In this document: piece by piece, positions 7,985-16,642 of the stretch
Layout of the letters: each line of letters starts with the position of its first letter
How positions within the stretch are numbered: the stretch's first letter is position 1
Assembly: GCA_963811605.1 (NCBI GenBank)
Contig: CAWESA010000008.1
Location: 62,001-126,000, forward strand
Origin: CAVQLX01 sp963811605
Lineage (GTDB): Bacteria > Desulfobacterota > Binatia > DP-6
Direction: 5' to 3'
DNA length: 64,000 nucleotides
Program-made: the position numbers and the translations under genes
Notes under the pieces: model-generated
Told to the model about the DNA's origin: nothing
Database searches by the model: none
What the model saw: the letters and a program-made list of their open reading frames with translations, nothing else

Positions 7985-8824
7985 TCAGGTGCGCACGCCG
8001 GCGAGGAAGTCGAGCACCGCGCGGTTGAAGATCTCCGGCGTCTCGAAGTTGAAGCCGTGGCTGCCGCCTGGCACCCGCACGAGCCTCGCGCCCGGGATGT
8101 GCTGCGCGAGGATGTCCGAGTTCGCGGGCGGGATGAGGCGATCGGCGTCGCCGGTGATGACCAGCGTGGGGACGGCGATCTGGTGCAGCCGGTCGGTGGC
8201 CTTGTGGTTCATGACCGCCGAGACCTGGCCGATGATGGCCTCCATGCTGAAGCCGTACTGCAGCGCGCCGGAGAAGATCTGCAGGAGCTTCGGCAGCTCG
8301 CGGGCGATGAACTCCTGGTTGAACACGGTCGGCAGCAGGTGCTGCAAGAAGTCCATCGGGTTGATGACCTTGAAGTCGACCTGCATCTGGCCGTCGGGCG
8401 TCACGGAGCCGCCGAGCTGCTCGACCGAGAATCGGCGATTGCGCTCGATGTCGGCGTCGGGCTCCGGATAGGTGCAGGCGAGGACCAGGCTGCGCACGCG
8501 CTCCGGGTGTCGCAGCGCCAGCTCCTGGGCGATCATGCCGCCCATCGACACGCCGACCACGTGCGCGCGCCGCACGCCGAGGACGTCGAGCAGGCCAGCC
8601 GCGTCGTCGGCCATCTGGTGGATCGTGTAGGGACCCGCGGGCTTCGAGGTCCGCCCGACGCCGCGATTGTCGAACACGATGGTGCGGTAGTGCTGCGCGA
8701 AATCCGGCACCTGGAACATCCAGGCGGTGGAATCGGCGGCCAGACCCATGATGAGGAGCAGGGCGTCGCCGCTCCCGTGCTCCTCGTAGTAGACGTCGAG
8801 CGAGTCGACCTTCGCGGTGCTCAT
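7985..8824 (-). CDS. Alpha/beta hydrolase
   Basis: A 279-residue cytosolic hydrolase. The nucleophile elbow is GVSMGG near residue 93, the oxyanion-hole region is IMGLAAD near residue 26, the acid is likely the Asp of TGDADRLIP near residue 220, and the general base is the His of GGSHGFNFE near residue 255. This is the architecture of 3-oxoadipate enol-lactonase and related C-C or ester hydrolases. The substrate is unknown. The gene is on the same strand as the small protein downstream and the acetyl-CoA hydrolase upstream, with gaps of about 50 bp. Confidence 0.9.
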   Translation of the reverse strand: MSTAKVDSLDVYYEEHGSGDALLLIMGLAADSTAWMFQVPDFAQHYRTIVFDNRGVGRTSKPAGPYTIHQMADDAAGLLDVLGVRRAHVVGVSMGGMIAQELALRHPERVRSLVLACTYPEPDADIERNRRFSVEQLGGSVTPDGQMQVDFKVINPMDFLQHLLPTVFNQEFIARELPKLLQIFSGALQYGFSMEAIIGQVSAVMNHKATDRLHQIAVPTLVITGDADRLIPPANSDILAQHIPGARLVRVPGGSHGFNFETPEIFNRAVLDFLAGVRT

Positions 8825-8879
8825 GCCGGCGAGTTTGCCCGACCCCGTCCCGCGGTGCCAGCCGCGCGCTCGGCGGCTG

Positions 8880-10175
8880 TCAGCTGCCGCCTTCGAGCTG
8901 GTCGCGAAAGTCGGGGTGCGCGAGCGCGATCAACGCGCGTCGCCGCTCGACGTCGCTCAGCGCCGACAGGTCCGCCGCCCCTTGCTCCGTCACCACCCAC
9001 TGGACGTGATGCCGTGGCGTGGTGACGCAGGCGTCGGCGCCCAGGGCCGGCACGATGGTCGAGATGCGGCGCCCACCCACGTCGGCGGTCGACTCGAGGC
9101 ACAGCAGGCTCTTCCCGCCCGGCGCCTCGGATGCGCCCATGACGAACGCCTCCGCGCCGCCCACCCCCGAGTACTGGCGGCCGCCGATCGCGTCGGCCGC
9201 GACCTGGCCCCGCAGATCGATGGCGAGCGCGCCGTTGATGCTGACGAAGCGACGCAGCCGCCGCATCAGCGCCGGGTCGTTGGTCGCGGAGACGGGCAGC
9301 ATGCGCACGGCGGGGTTACCGTCCAGCCAGCGATAGAGGTCCGGGCCGCCGAGCGCGAACGTCGCGACGGTGACGCCGTCGTACAGCCCCTTGTCGTGGT
9401 TCGTCACCTTGCCGGAGCGGTGCAGCGCCATCACACCGTCCGAGATCATCTCGGTATGGATCCCGAAGCCGCCCAGCGGACCGGCGGCGAGCAGGCTCGC
9501 GATCTCGTCGGGGACCGCGCCGATGCCGAACTGGAGCGTGGCGCCATCCTCGACCAGCGCCGCGGCGTGCGCGGCGATGGCCGCCTCCTCGGGTGAGGCC
9601 GCCGGGTTCGGGATCGGCAGCGGGTCGTTCGGATGCTCGACCCACGCGGTCACCTCGGACACGTGGATGCGATGCGCGCCGTGCTCCGGGAGCCCGAGCA
9701 GGCGCGGCATGCGCGGATTGACCTCCGCGATCGCGATGCGATCGGGATCCCGCGCCGCCTCCACGAACGGGATCGTGGTCGCCCCCGCGTGCAGCCCGAA
9801 GCTGAGCCAGCCGCCGGTGTCGGGCGGGGTGGTGACCGCCAGCATCACACGGGGTGCGAGGCGGCGCGCCAGGCGCTCGAGTCCGTGAAAGTCGACCGCC
9901 AGGAACTCGATGCGGCCGCCCATGGCATGCGCCATGCGCTCGATCGGCCCGAAGAACGCACTCACGATGCGCAGGCCGGGCGCCTCCAGGAGGCCGTCGT
10001 AGGCGTCCGCCAGGAGCCCGGTGTAGAGCACCACGTCCGCCAGGTCGGTGCGAGCCCCGAGTGCGCGCAGCAGCCCTGCCGGCTGGCCGCTCACGAAGCC
10101 GCACGCGACGGTGTCGTGCCGGCGCACGAGTGCGGCCGCCTCGGCGAGCTCGAGACGCTGGCCCTTCGGCGGCAT
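8880..10175 (-). CDS. Acetyl-CoA hydrolase / CoA-transferase family protein
   Basis: A 431-residue protein of the acetyl-CoA hydrolase/4-hydroxybutyrate CoA-transferase family. The N-terminal half has VACGFVSGQPAGLL. The C-terminal half has the loop FGIGAVPDEIASLL, the motif HTEMISDGVMALH and FSGVGG-type glycines (YSGVGGAEAFVMG). The catalytic glutamate that forms the glutamyl-CoA anhydride is expected in the TEMISDG segment. It would transfer CoA between a short carboxylate and acyl-CoA. ATG at 10175 was chosen as the first codon that yields the family N-terminus. Confidence 0.85.
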   Translation of the reverse strand: MPPKGQRLELAEAAALVRRHDTVACGFVSGQPAGLLRALGARTDLADVVLYTGLLADAYDGLLEAPGLRIVSAFFGPIERMAHAMGGRIEFLAVDFHGLERLARRLAPRVMLAVTTPPDTGGWLSFGLHAGATTIPFVEAARDPDRIAIAEVNPRMPRLLGLPEHGAHRIHVSEVTAWVEHPNDPLPIPNPAASPEEAAIAAHAAALVEDGATLQFGIGAVPDEIASLLAAGPLGGFGIHTEMISDGVMALHRSGKVTNHDKGLYDGVTVATFALGGPDLYRWLDGNPAVRMLPVSATNDPALMRRLRRFVSINGALAIDLRGQVAADAIGGRQYSGVGGAEAFVMGASEAPGGKSLLCLESTADVGGRRISTIVPALGADACVTTPRHHVQWVVTEQGAADLSALSDVERRRALIALAHPDFRDQLEGGS

Positions 10176-10258
10176 GACGCCGCTTCGCCTGACACGGCGT
10201 GCGCCAGCGCGCAAGGCGCCGGTTTGCCTCGGCGCGCGCGCGCGCGAATGATGCCGGC

Positions 10259-10844
10259 GTGCCCGAGGCCGTCGTGGAGACCCGTGCGCTCGCGAAGCGC
10301 TACGGACAGCGGCAGGCCGTCGCCGATGTGAGCTTCCGCGTCGAGGCGGGCGAGTGTGTCGGCCTGCTCGGCCCCAACGGCGCCGGCAAGACGACGACGA
10401 TCCGCATGCTGACGGGATTCGCCGTACCGAGCGCGGGCGAGGTCCGGGTCCTGGGTCTGCCTTCGGAGCGGCCACGGCCGGAGCCATCAAGACTTCGAAT
10501 CCTGGAAGCGCTTCGCGCTGTCGTTCCTGGTCGCCGCCCTCGGCAACCCCATCTTCTACCTGCTCTCCATCGGCTACGGGCTGGGACGCTTCGTGACCGA
10601 CATCGACGGCCTGCCCTACGCCGTCTTCCTGACACCGGGCATCCTCGCCACGGCCGCCATGAACAGCGCGTCGTTCGAGACCACCTTCGGGGCGCCCCTC
10701 ACGCATGCCGTACGGCTGTGTCGTGGCCTGGTGACGGGTGCGCCCGGGCTGGCGCTGGTCGCGGATGCGGTGTGGCTGCTGGTCGTCGCCGCTGGTGCGT
10801 TCGTGCTGGCGGAGCGCCTGGTTCGACGGCGGCTGATCCTGTGA
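10259..10844 (+). pseudogene. Remnant of a NodI/NodJ-type ABC transporter with two deletions
   Basis: From the GTG at 10259 the frame encodes a normal ABC ATPase N-terminus: ETRALAKRYGQRQAV, the Walker A GPNGAGKTTT near residue 45, and TGFAVPSAGEVRVLGLP. Homology stops at about 10470, before the signature and Walker B motifs. At about 10490 a second frame takes over and encodes the start of an ABC-2 permease (WKRFALSFLVAALGNPIFYL, then MNSASFETTFG). This jumps at about 10690 straight to the C-terminus of a permease (APLTHAVRLCRGLVTG, one last membrane helix, RRRLIL), skipping the central helices. Intact NodI and NodJ are about 300 and 260 residues. So the ATPase tail, the permease start and the permease middle are all missing. 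No working transporter can be made. The cause may be genomic decay or misassembly. Confidence 0.8.
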
Positions 10845-10857
10845 CCGTGCGACCCGG

Positions 10858-10887
10858 TTGACCAGTGGCGCCGCTGAACGCTAGGGA
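10858..10887 (+). promoter_or_regulatory. Leaderless-type promoter of the 185-aa secreted protein
   Basis: -35 TTGACC (10858-10863), 18-nt spacer, -10 TAGGGA (10882-10887), then 7 nt to the ATG at 10895. Confidence 0.55.
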
Positions 10888-10894
10888 CGCCCGC

Positions 10895-11452
10895 ATGCGT
10901 CGCTCGCTTCCGGCCGTCCTCGCCGTCGCCGCCGTGCTCGCACCCCTCGCACTCGCCGGAACGCAGGCGACCCGCACCGAGGCTGCGGGACTTCGCTTCA
11001 GCGTACCGGCCGACTGGGCGCGCGTCCCGGCTCCCTCGGACATGCGCGCGGCGCAGTTCCGCGTGCCACATGCGGGCAGCGACGAGGAGGACGGCGAGCT
11101 GGTGCTGTTCTTCTTCGGCAAGGGCCAGGGCGGCAGCGCCGACCAGAACGTCGAGCGCTGGACGGGCCAGTTCTCGCAGCCGGACGGCAAGCCGTCGAAG
11201 GACGCCGCGGTCGTGACCATCCGCACCGTCAACGGCCTCAAGCAGACCTCGGTGGACGTCGCCGGCACCTACAAGCCGGCGCCGATGGGTGGAGCGGGCG
11301 GCTCCGAGAAGACGGGCTGGCGGCTCCTTGCCGCCGTGGTGGAGGGCGACGGCGGTCCCTGGTTCTGGCGGCTGACGGGGCCCGACTCCACCGTGGCCGC
11401 CGCCAAGCCGCAGTTCGAGGCCCTGCTCGCATCGCTCGGGTCGCACCAGTAG
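10895..11452 (+). CDS. Secreted protein of unknown function (185 aa)
   Basis: A 185-residue protein with a clear signal peptide (MRRSLPAVLAVAAVLAPLALAG, residues 1-22). The mature part is a beta-rich domain with GLRFSVPADWARVPAPSDMRAAQ at its start, a layout seen in small exported proteins that wrap a PsbP/Mog1-like fold (strand, PxxW, later FFFGKGQGG and WRLLAAVVEG). It has no cysteines. The start at 10895 is supported by a promoter ending 7 nt upstream; an in-frame GTG at 10865 would lie inside that promoter. Function unknown. Confidence 0.8.
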   Translation: MRRSLPAVLAVAAVLAPLALAGTQATRTEAAGLRFSVPADWARVPAPSDMRAAQFRVPHAGSDEEDGELVLFFFGKGQGGSADQNVERWTGQFSQPDGKPSKDAAVVTIRTVNGLKQTSVDVAGTYKPAPMGGAGGSEKTGWRLLAAVVEGDGGPWFWRLTGPDSTVAAAKPQFEALLASLGSHQ

Positions 11453-11489
11453 CGCGCCGCGACCAGCACCTGCGGCGGAGAGGGCCCGG

Positions 11490-13361
11490 ATGAGTCAGGT
11501 CGCTCTTCTGGGGCTCCGGCGCTTCGCGCCGTTCTTCTGGACCCAGCTCCTGGGCGCCCTGAACGACAACCTCTTCAAGAACGCCCTGGTCATCCTGTTC
11601 GCCTTCGGCGCGGCGACGACGCTGATGTCGACCGACACGCTGATCAACCTGGCGGGCGGCATCTTCATCCTGCCGTTCTTCCTCTTCTCGGCCACGTCCG
11701 GGCAGCTGGCCGCGCGCTTCGAGAAGGGCCGGATCATCCGGGCGGTCAAGCAGCTCGAGATCGGGATCATGTGCATCGGCGCCATCGGGTTCCACCTGCG
11801 CAGCGTCAGCGTCCTCCTCGGCGCGCTCTTCCTGATGGGTGTCCACTCGACGCTGTTCGGTCCGGTCAAGTACAGCATCCTGCCGCAGCACCTCCACGAG
11901 ACCGAGCTGGTCGCGGGCAACGCGCTGGTGGAGATGGGCACCTTCCTCGCCATCCTGGTGGGGACGATCCTCGGCGGGGTGCTGGTGGCGGTGCCGGGCA
12001 CGGGACCCGCCATCGTGTCGGCGGCCGTGATCGGGATCGCGGTCGCGGGCTGGATGGTGTCGCGCGCCATCCCGTTGGCGCCGGCGGAGGAGCCCGGGCT
12101 CACGATGCGCTGGAATCCGCTGCGCGAGACCTGGCGCATGATCGCCATCGCGCGCGAGACGCGTTCGGTCTTCCTCTCCATCCTCGGCATCTCGTGGTTC
12201 TGGTTCTTCGGTGCGGTCGCCCTGGCGCAGTTTCCCGGCCTCGGACACGAGGTGCTGGGCGGCGACGAGCAGGTCGTCACGCTGCTCCTCACCGTGTTCT
12301 CGCTCGGCGTGGGCGTCGGCTGCATCCTGTGCGAGCGCCTGTCGGGCGGCGCGATCGAGCTGGGCCTGGTGCCCCTCGGCTCGCTCGGGCTCACGCTCTT
12401 CGCGGCCGACCTCGGCGTCGCGGCGCACGCGGCGGCGGACGGCGCCATGATCGGCGTGCACGACATGCTGGTGGGGCCGCGCTACTGGCGGGTCGGGCTG
12501 GATCTGGCGCTGGTCGGCGCCTCGGGGGGCCTCTTCATCGTGCCGCTGCTGGCCTTCGTGCAGCACCGCACCGAGCCGCGGCGGCGCTCGCTCGTCATCG
12601 CGGCCAACAACGTGGTGAACGCGGCGTTCATGGTGGTCGCGGCCGTCCTCGGCGCCGGCCTGCGCGCCGCCGGGCTCGGCATTCCCGCCCTCTTCGGCCT
12701 CCTCGCGCTCACGAACGTGGTCGTCGCCGTCTACATCTACCGGCTGCTCCCCGAGTTCGTGATGCGCTTCATCGTGTGGCTGCTGCTGCACACCGTCTAC
12801 CGCATGCGGCAGCGCGGCCTGGAGCATCTGCCCGCGGCGGGGCCGGGCGTCGTCGTCTCCAACCACGTGAGCTTCGTCGACGCGCTGGTGCTGGCGGCCG
12901 CCTCGCGACGGCCACTGCGCTTCGTCATGGATCGCACCATCTTCCGGCTGCCCATCCTCGGCTTCGTCTTTCGCACCGCGCGCGCCATCCCGATCGCGCC
13001 CCGCAAGGAAGATCCCGAGCTGCTCGAGCGGGCCTACGTCGAGATCGCACGGGCGCTCGACGACGGAGACCTGGTCTGCCTCTTCCCCGAGGGCCGCATC
13101 ACCACCACCGGCGAGATGAACCCGTTCCGGCCCGGCATCGAGCGCATCCTCGCCCGCAACCCGGTGCCGGTGGTACCGGTCGCCCTGCGGGGGCTGTGGG
13201 GCAGCTTCTTCAGCCGCAAGGACGGCCACGCCATGTCGCGGCCGTTTCGCCGCATCTGGTCGCGCATCGAGGTGGTTGCCGGCCCGCCGCTGGCGCCCGA
13301 CGGGGCCACCGCCGAGGCGCTCCAGGAGCGGGTGCTGGCCCTGCGCGGCGACTGGCGCTGA
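11490..13361 (+). CDS. LplT-like MFS transporter fused to a PlsC-type acyltransferase
   Basis: A 623-residue two-domain membrane protein. Residues 1 to about 420 form a 12-helix MFS domain beginning with WTQLLGALNDNLFKNALV, typical of the lysophospholipid transporter LplT. Residues from about 440 form a lysophospholipid acyltransferase: NHVSFVD (HX4D) near residue 455, RFVMDRTIF, and FPEGRI near residue 531. In E. coli LplT flips lysophospholipid inward and Aas re-acylates it. Here transport and acylation are on one chain, without the acyl-ACP/CoA synthetase domain found in full-length Aas-type fusions. The acyl donor must then be made elsewhere; several CoA ligases lie in this window. It follows the secreted protein after 37 nt. 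Confidence 0.92.
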   Translation: MSQVALLGLRRFAPFFWTQLLGALNDNLFKNALVILFAFGAATTLMSTDTLINLAGGIFILPFFLFSATSGQLAARFEKGRIIRAVKQLEIGIMCIGAIGFHLRSVSVLLGALFLMGVHSTLFGPVKYSILPQHLHETELVAGNALVEMGTFLAILVGTILGGVLVAVPGTGPAIVSAAVIGIAVAGWMVSRAIPLAPAEEPGLTMRWNPLRETWRMIAIARETRSVFLSILGISWFWFFGAVALAQFPGLGHEVLGGDEQVVTLLLTVFSLGVGVGCILCERLSGGAIELGLVPLGSLGLTLFAADLGVAAHAAADGAMIGVHDMLVGPRYWRVGLDLALVGASGGLFIVPLLAFVQHRTEPRRRSLVIAANNVVNAAFMVVAAVLGAGLRAAGLGIPALFGLLALTNVVVAVYIYRLLPEFVMRFIVWLLLHTVYRMRQRGLEHLPAAGPGVVVSNHVSFVDALVLAAASRRPLRFVMDRTIFRLPILGFVFRTARAIPIAPRKEDPELLERAYVEIARALDDGDLVCLFPEGRITTTGEMNPFRPGIERILARNPVPVVPVALRGLWGSFFSRKDGHAMSRPFRRIWSRIEVVAGPPLAPDGATAEALQERVLALRGDWR

Positions 13362-13374
13362 AGGTCCGAGCCGG

Positions 13375-14535
13375 TCAGCCGGCGCGTGCGCGCAGCCTGG
13401 CCGACAGCACGTCGTCGGCCGCCAGGTCGATCGCCGTCCACGCCATCGCGAGGGCGCCGTCGAGCAGCGCCTGCTCCGCGTCCGGGCCGACGCAGCGGGC
13501 GGTGAACTCCGGCTGGTGGTTCACCGCCGGCAGGCACGACAGGCCGATCATGGGATGGATGCTCGGCATGGCGTGCGACACGTTGCCCATGTCGGTCGAG
13601 CCGGCGAAGCGCGAGAAGTCGCCGCGCGGCTCGAGGAAGGTGCGTCCGAGGGCTTCCGCGTTGGCGCGGTAGAGCGCCGCCATCGCGCCGTCGTGCTGCA
13701 CCTCGGCGTACGGGCGCGCGGAGTCCTCGACGCGCAGCGTGCAGCCCGTCGCCACCGCCCCCGCCTCGAAGCAGCGCATGACCTTGCTCCGGATGTCGGT
13801 CAGATCGTACAGCGTGCGTGCGCGCACGTAGTAGCGGGCGGCGGTGTGCGCCGGGATGATGTTGGGCGCCTCGCCGCCGCGCGTGACGATGCCGTGAATC
13901 CGATCCGTGGGGCGGATGTGCTGGCGGAGCAGCCCGATCGAGGTCTGGGCGACCACCAGCGCGTCGCCCGCGTTCACCCCCAGCTCGGGAGCGGCCGACG
14001 CGTGGGAGGCCTTGCCGTGGTAATGGGCCTCGAACTCGGCGAACGCGAGCGTCGGCGGCTCCGCCATGTCGAACGGTGCGGGATGCACCATCATGGCGGC
14101 GTCCACGCCGGCGAACGCGCCCCGCTGCAGGAGCAGGATCTTGCCCCCGCCGCTCTCCTCGGCCGGCGTGCCGACGACGTGCACGGTGAGCCCGACGTCG
14201 TCTGCCACCCGGGCGGCGGCCAGCCCCGCGCCGACCGCGAGGGCCGCGATCAGGTTGTGGCCGCAGGCATGCCCGATGTCGGGCAGGGCGTCGTACTCGG
14301 CGCAGATCGCGACGTGCAGCGGGCCCGCGCCGGCACGCGCGACGAACGCCGTCGGCAGGTCGCACACGCCCCGCTCGACCTGGAAGCCGGCCGCGTCCAG
14401 GCTCTCCGTCAACCACCCGGCGGCACGCTCCTCCTCGAAGGCCAGCTCCGGGTGCCCGTGGATGCGACGGCTGAGCGCGAGCAGGTCGTCCTCGGCGGCG
14501 GCCAGACGCTCGCGCGCGGCCTGCTTGGCATCCAT
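13375..14535 (-). CDS. M20-family amidohydrolase (AbgB/HipO-like)
   Basis: A 386-residue dizinc peptidase-family enzyme. The first His-rich motif HPELAFEE is near residue 30, AEYDALPDIGHACGHN near residue 94 supplies metal ligands including His and Asp, and TPAEESGGGK near residue 127 the Glu-Glu pair. A second His (MVHPAPFD) and the dimerisation domain (YHGKASHASAAP) follow. Such enzymes cleave N-acyl amino acids or p-aminobenzoyl-glutamate in the cytosol. The start at 14535 is the ATG closest to the conserved N-terminus. It is convergent with the LplT-PlsC gene and divergent from a TIM-barrel amidohydrolase. Confidence 0.93.
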   Translation of the reverse strand: MDAKQAARERLAAAEDDLLALSRRIHGHPELAFEEERAAGWLTESLDAAGFQVERGVCDLPTAFVARAGAGPLHVAICAEYDALPDIGHACGHNLIAALAVGAGLAAARVADDVGLTVHVVGTPAEESGGGKILLLQRGAFAGVDAAMMVHPAPFDMAEPPTLAFAEFEAHYHGKASHASAAPELGVNAGDALVVAQTSIGLLRQHIRPTDRIHGIVTRGGEAPNIIPAHTAARYYVRARTLYDLTDIRSKVMRCFEAGAVATGCTLRVEDSARPYAEVQHDGAMAALYRANAEALGRTFLEPRGDFSRFAGSTDMGNVSHAMPSIHPMIGLSCLPAVNHQPEFTARCVGPDAEQALLDGALAMAWTAIDLAADDVLSARLRARAG

Positions 14536-14594
14536 GCGACTCGTTTCGCGTACCGGGATCGCCCGCGTCAAGCCGGCTCTGGTATGACGACCCC

Positions 14595-15968
14595 ATGCAC
14601 GACGGCCTCCTCGTCATCGACGCCGACGCCCACAAGATGGAGAACCCGGTCGTCTTCTTCGACTACCTCGACGCGCCGTACCGGGCCCGGCTGTCGTCGC
14701 GCACCGATCGGCACGGCCAGCCGCGGCTCGTGATCCGCGACCTCGATCCGCGCACCGGCCGGCCGGAGCTGGAGCGCGTGTTCCCGCAACCCGACGGGCC
14801 GGGCAAGGGTGCCTTCGCCGCGATCCATCCCGAGACCGCGATCGGCGGCGTCTTCAACCGCATCCGCGTCGAGCACATGGATCGCGAGGGCATCGACGCG
14901 CAGGTGCTCTACGGCTCGATGACGCTCAGCTTCGAGGCCATCCTCGATCCCGAGCTGGCGGTCGCCTGCATGCGCGCCTACAACACGTACATCGCCGACG
15001 ACTGCCGGCCGTGGCACGGCCGCCTCTTCCCGGTCGGCTTCATCTCGCTCGCCGACGTCGGCGAGGCGGTGCGCGAGGTGCGCCGCTGCGTGGAGGAGCT
15101 CGGCATGATCGGGCTGCACCTGCCGCCGAGCCTGCCGGTGCCGCATCCGGCGGCGCCCGACGCCTTTCCCGCCGTCCGATTGCCGAAGCACCTCTGCCAC
15201 GCCGACTTCCATCCCATCCTGGCCGCGGCCGCCGAGCTCGACGTCGCGATCGGCGTGCACGGCTCGCCCGGCGTCTACATGCCGTCCGGCATCGCGGAGC
15301 AGGTCGACACGTTCATCCTGTCGCACATCTTCGGACACCGGAACCAGATGCAGATGGCGCTCGCGACGTCCGTGTTCGAGGGTCTGTTCGACCGCTTCCC
15401 GACCCTGCGGCTCGGCTTCCTCGAGGCCGGCTGCGGCTGGCTGCCCGATCTGGTGCACGCGTTCCACGAGCACTGGGAGAAGCGCATCCGTGACTTCGAC
15501 CCCGGCACCCGCATGCCCCGCGGGCGCTTCGCGGGCGAGCTGCTGCGAGAGCGCAGCGGCCCGGACGCCCGCCGTCATCCGCTGCGCAAGCTGCGCCAGG
15601 CGCTCCATCTCTACCGGCGGACGTCGCACGACACGCGCGACGGCGACACCGACGCCTTCCTCTTCGAGCACCGTGCCCTCGCCCACGATCCGGTGGACTT
15701 CGTGCGCCGCGGCCAGGTGTTCGTGAGCTTCGAATCCGATGACCCGGCTCCGGCGTACCTTCGTGAAGCCCTGGGCGAGATGGGCGAGGACGTCGCCTGC
15801 TTCAGCGCCGACTACGGCCACTGGGACGGCGTCCTGACCGACTGCGTGAAGAACGTCGCCCGGGTCCGGCCATACACGCGGGAGCACCTGGCGAAGCTGC
15901 TGGCGGGCAACTGCCTGCGCTTCTACGGGCGGCGGCTGGAGGCCGCGGTGGAGCACCTGGCGGCGTGA
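14595..15968 (+). CDS. Amidohydrolase-2 family metal-dependent hydrolase
   Basis: A 457-residue TIM-barrel hydrolase/decarboxylase. The DxH metal motif is DADAHKMENP near residue 10, a central metal-binding His lies in IGVHGSPGVYMP near residue 220, and the last metal-site Asp is in FSADYGHWDG near residue 405. FLEAGCGWLPDL near residue 275 is also characteristic. Relatives include ACMSD-type decarboxylases and many uncharacterised hydrolases of soil bacteria. A second member of the family lies at 49800-50921. A TATGAC box 6 nt before the ATG hints at a leaderless message but no good -35 is seen. The substrate is unknown. Confidence 0.88.
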   Translation: MHDGLLVIDADAHKMENPVVFFDYLDAPYRARLSSRTDRHGQPRLVIRDLDPRTGRPELERVFPQPDGPGKGAFAAIHPETAIGGVFNRIRVEHMDREGIDAQVLYGSMTLSFEAILDPELAVACMRAYNTYIADDCRPWHGRLFPVGFISLADVGEAVREVRRCVEELGMIGLHLPPSLPVPHPAAPDAFPAVRLPKHLCHADFHPILAAAAELDVAIGVHGSPGVYMPSGIAEQVDTFILSHIFGHRNQMQMALATSVFEGLFDRFPTLRLGFLEAGCGWLPDLVHAFHEHWEKRIRDFDPGTRMPRGRFAGELLRERSGPDARRHPLRKLRQALHLYRRTSHDTRDGDTDAFLFEHRALAHDPVDFVRRGQVFVSFESDDPAPAYLREALGEMGEDVACFSADYGHWDGVLTDCVKNVARVRPYTREHLAKLLAGNCLRFYGRRLEAAVEHLAA

Positions 15969-16172
15969 CCGGACCCGACCCTGCCGCCGCGCCCGTACCA
16001 TCCTCATCCCTTCCCGCTCGTTGCACCGGAGCAACGGGAGGTGGCCCGGACGCAACGCCGGAGGAGCACCGAGCGGACGCATTGCTCGCTCCGATGAGCG
16101 GCACGGCTCTTGAAGGGCTGCTCGCGGACCAGGCAGCAGCCACGCGCAAGCCCGCCAACGAAAGGAGCGATC
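15969..16172. other. Intergenic stretch with two short inverted repeats
   Basis: This 204-bp stretch has CGTTGC/GCAACG (16019-16036, 6-nt loop) soon after the hydrolase stop, a weak terminator candidate. It also has GGCTGCT/AGCAGCC (16116-16141, 12-nt spacer), 30 bp before the next gene and placed where an operator could sit. No T-run follows either. Confidence 0.3.
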
Positions 16173-16496
16173 ATGAACGCCAGACAAATGGGAATCGGAT
16201 CCGTCCTCGCCCCCTTCCTCGCCCTGACCGGCTACGCCGTCTACCACCACGGCTACCTGGCCTTCTTCGACTTCCACGCCCTGAACGCGGTCCAGCTGCA
16301 GATCGTCGTCGACCTGATCATCGCGCTGAGCTTCGTCATGGTCTGGATGTGGCGCGACGCCAAAGCGCGCGGGATCTCGCCGATCCCGTACGTCGTGATG
16401 ACCGTCCTCCTCGGGAGCATCGGTCCGCTGGTCTACGTGATCCGCCGTGAGGCGACGGACACGAGCTCGGTGGGCGTTCCCGCCGCGGCGCGGTAG
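16173..16496 (+). CDS. DUF2834-like three-helix membrane protein
   Basis: A 107-residue integral membrane protein with three hydrophobic helices at about residues 8-28, 45-65 and 72-92. The segment VDLIIALSFVMVWMWRDAKARG followed by IPYVVMTVLLGSIGPLVYV matches the layout of DUF2834 proteins. The function of that family is unknown. The start at 16173 is set by AAAGGAG 6 nt upstream. It stands alone between an amidohydrolase and an acyl-CoA dehydrogenase on the same strand. Confidence 0.75.
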   Translation: MNARQMGIGSVLAPFLALTGYAVYHHGYLAFFDFHALNAVQLQIVVDLIIALSFVMVWMWRDAKARGISPIPYVVMTVLLGSIGPLVYVIRREATDTSSVGVPAAAR

Positions 16497-16596
16497 GCGC
16501 GCTCGACGACATCCGTGCCGGAGCACTGGCCGAGCACGGGGCCGTTTCGCCGGAGGCGGACGAATGCGTGCCTGGCACCGCCGGGCCACGATGCGC

Positions 16597-16642
16597 TCGA
16601 CCCTTGCCGTGCCGCTCTGCTAGAGCGACGAACGAATGTTCG
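16597..16642 (+). promoter_or_regulatory. Leaderless-type promoter with palindromic operator, acyl-CoA dehydrogenase
   Basis: -35 TCGACC (16597-16602), 18-nt spacer, -10 TAGAGC (16621-16626), then 9 nt to the ATG at 16636. The palindrome CGAACGAATGTTCG (16629-16642) covers the predicted transcription start and the start codon, an ideal place for a repressor. Confidence 0.5.
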
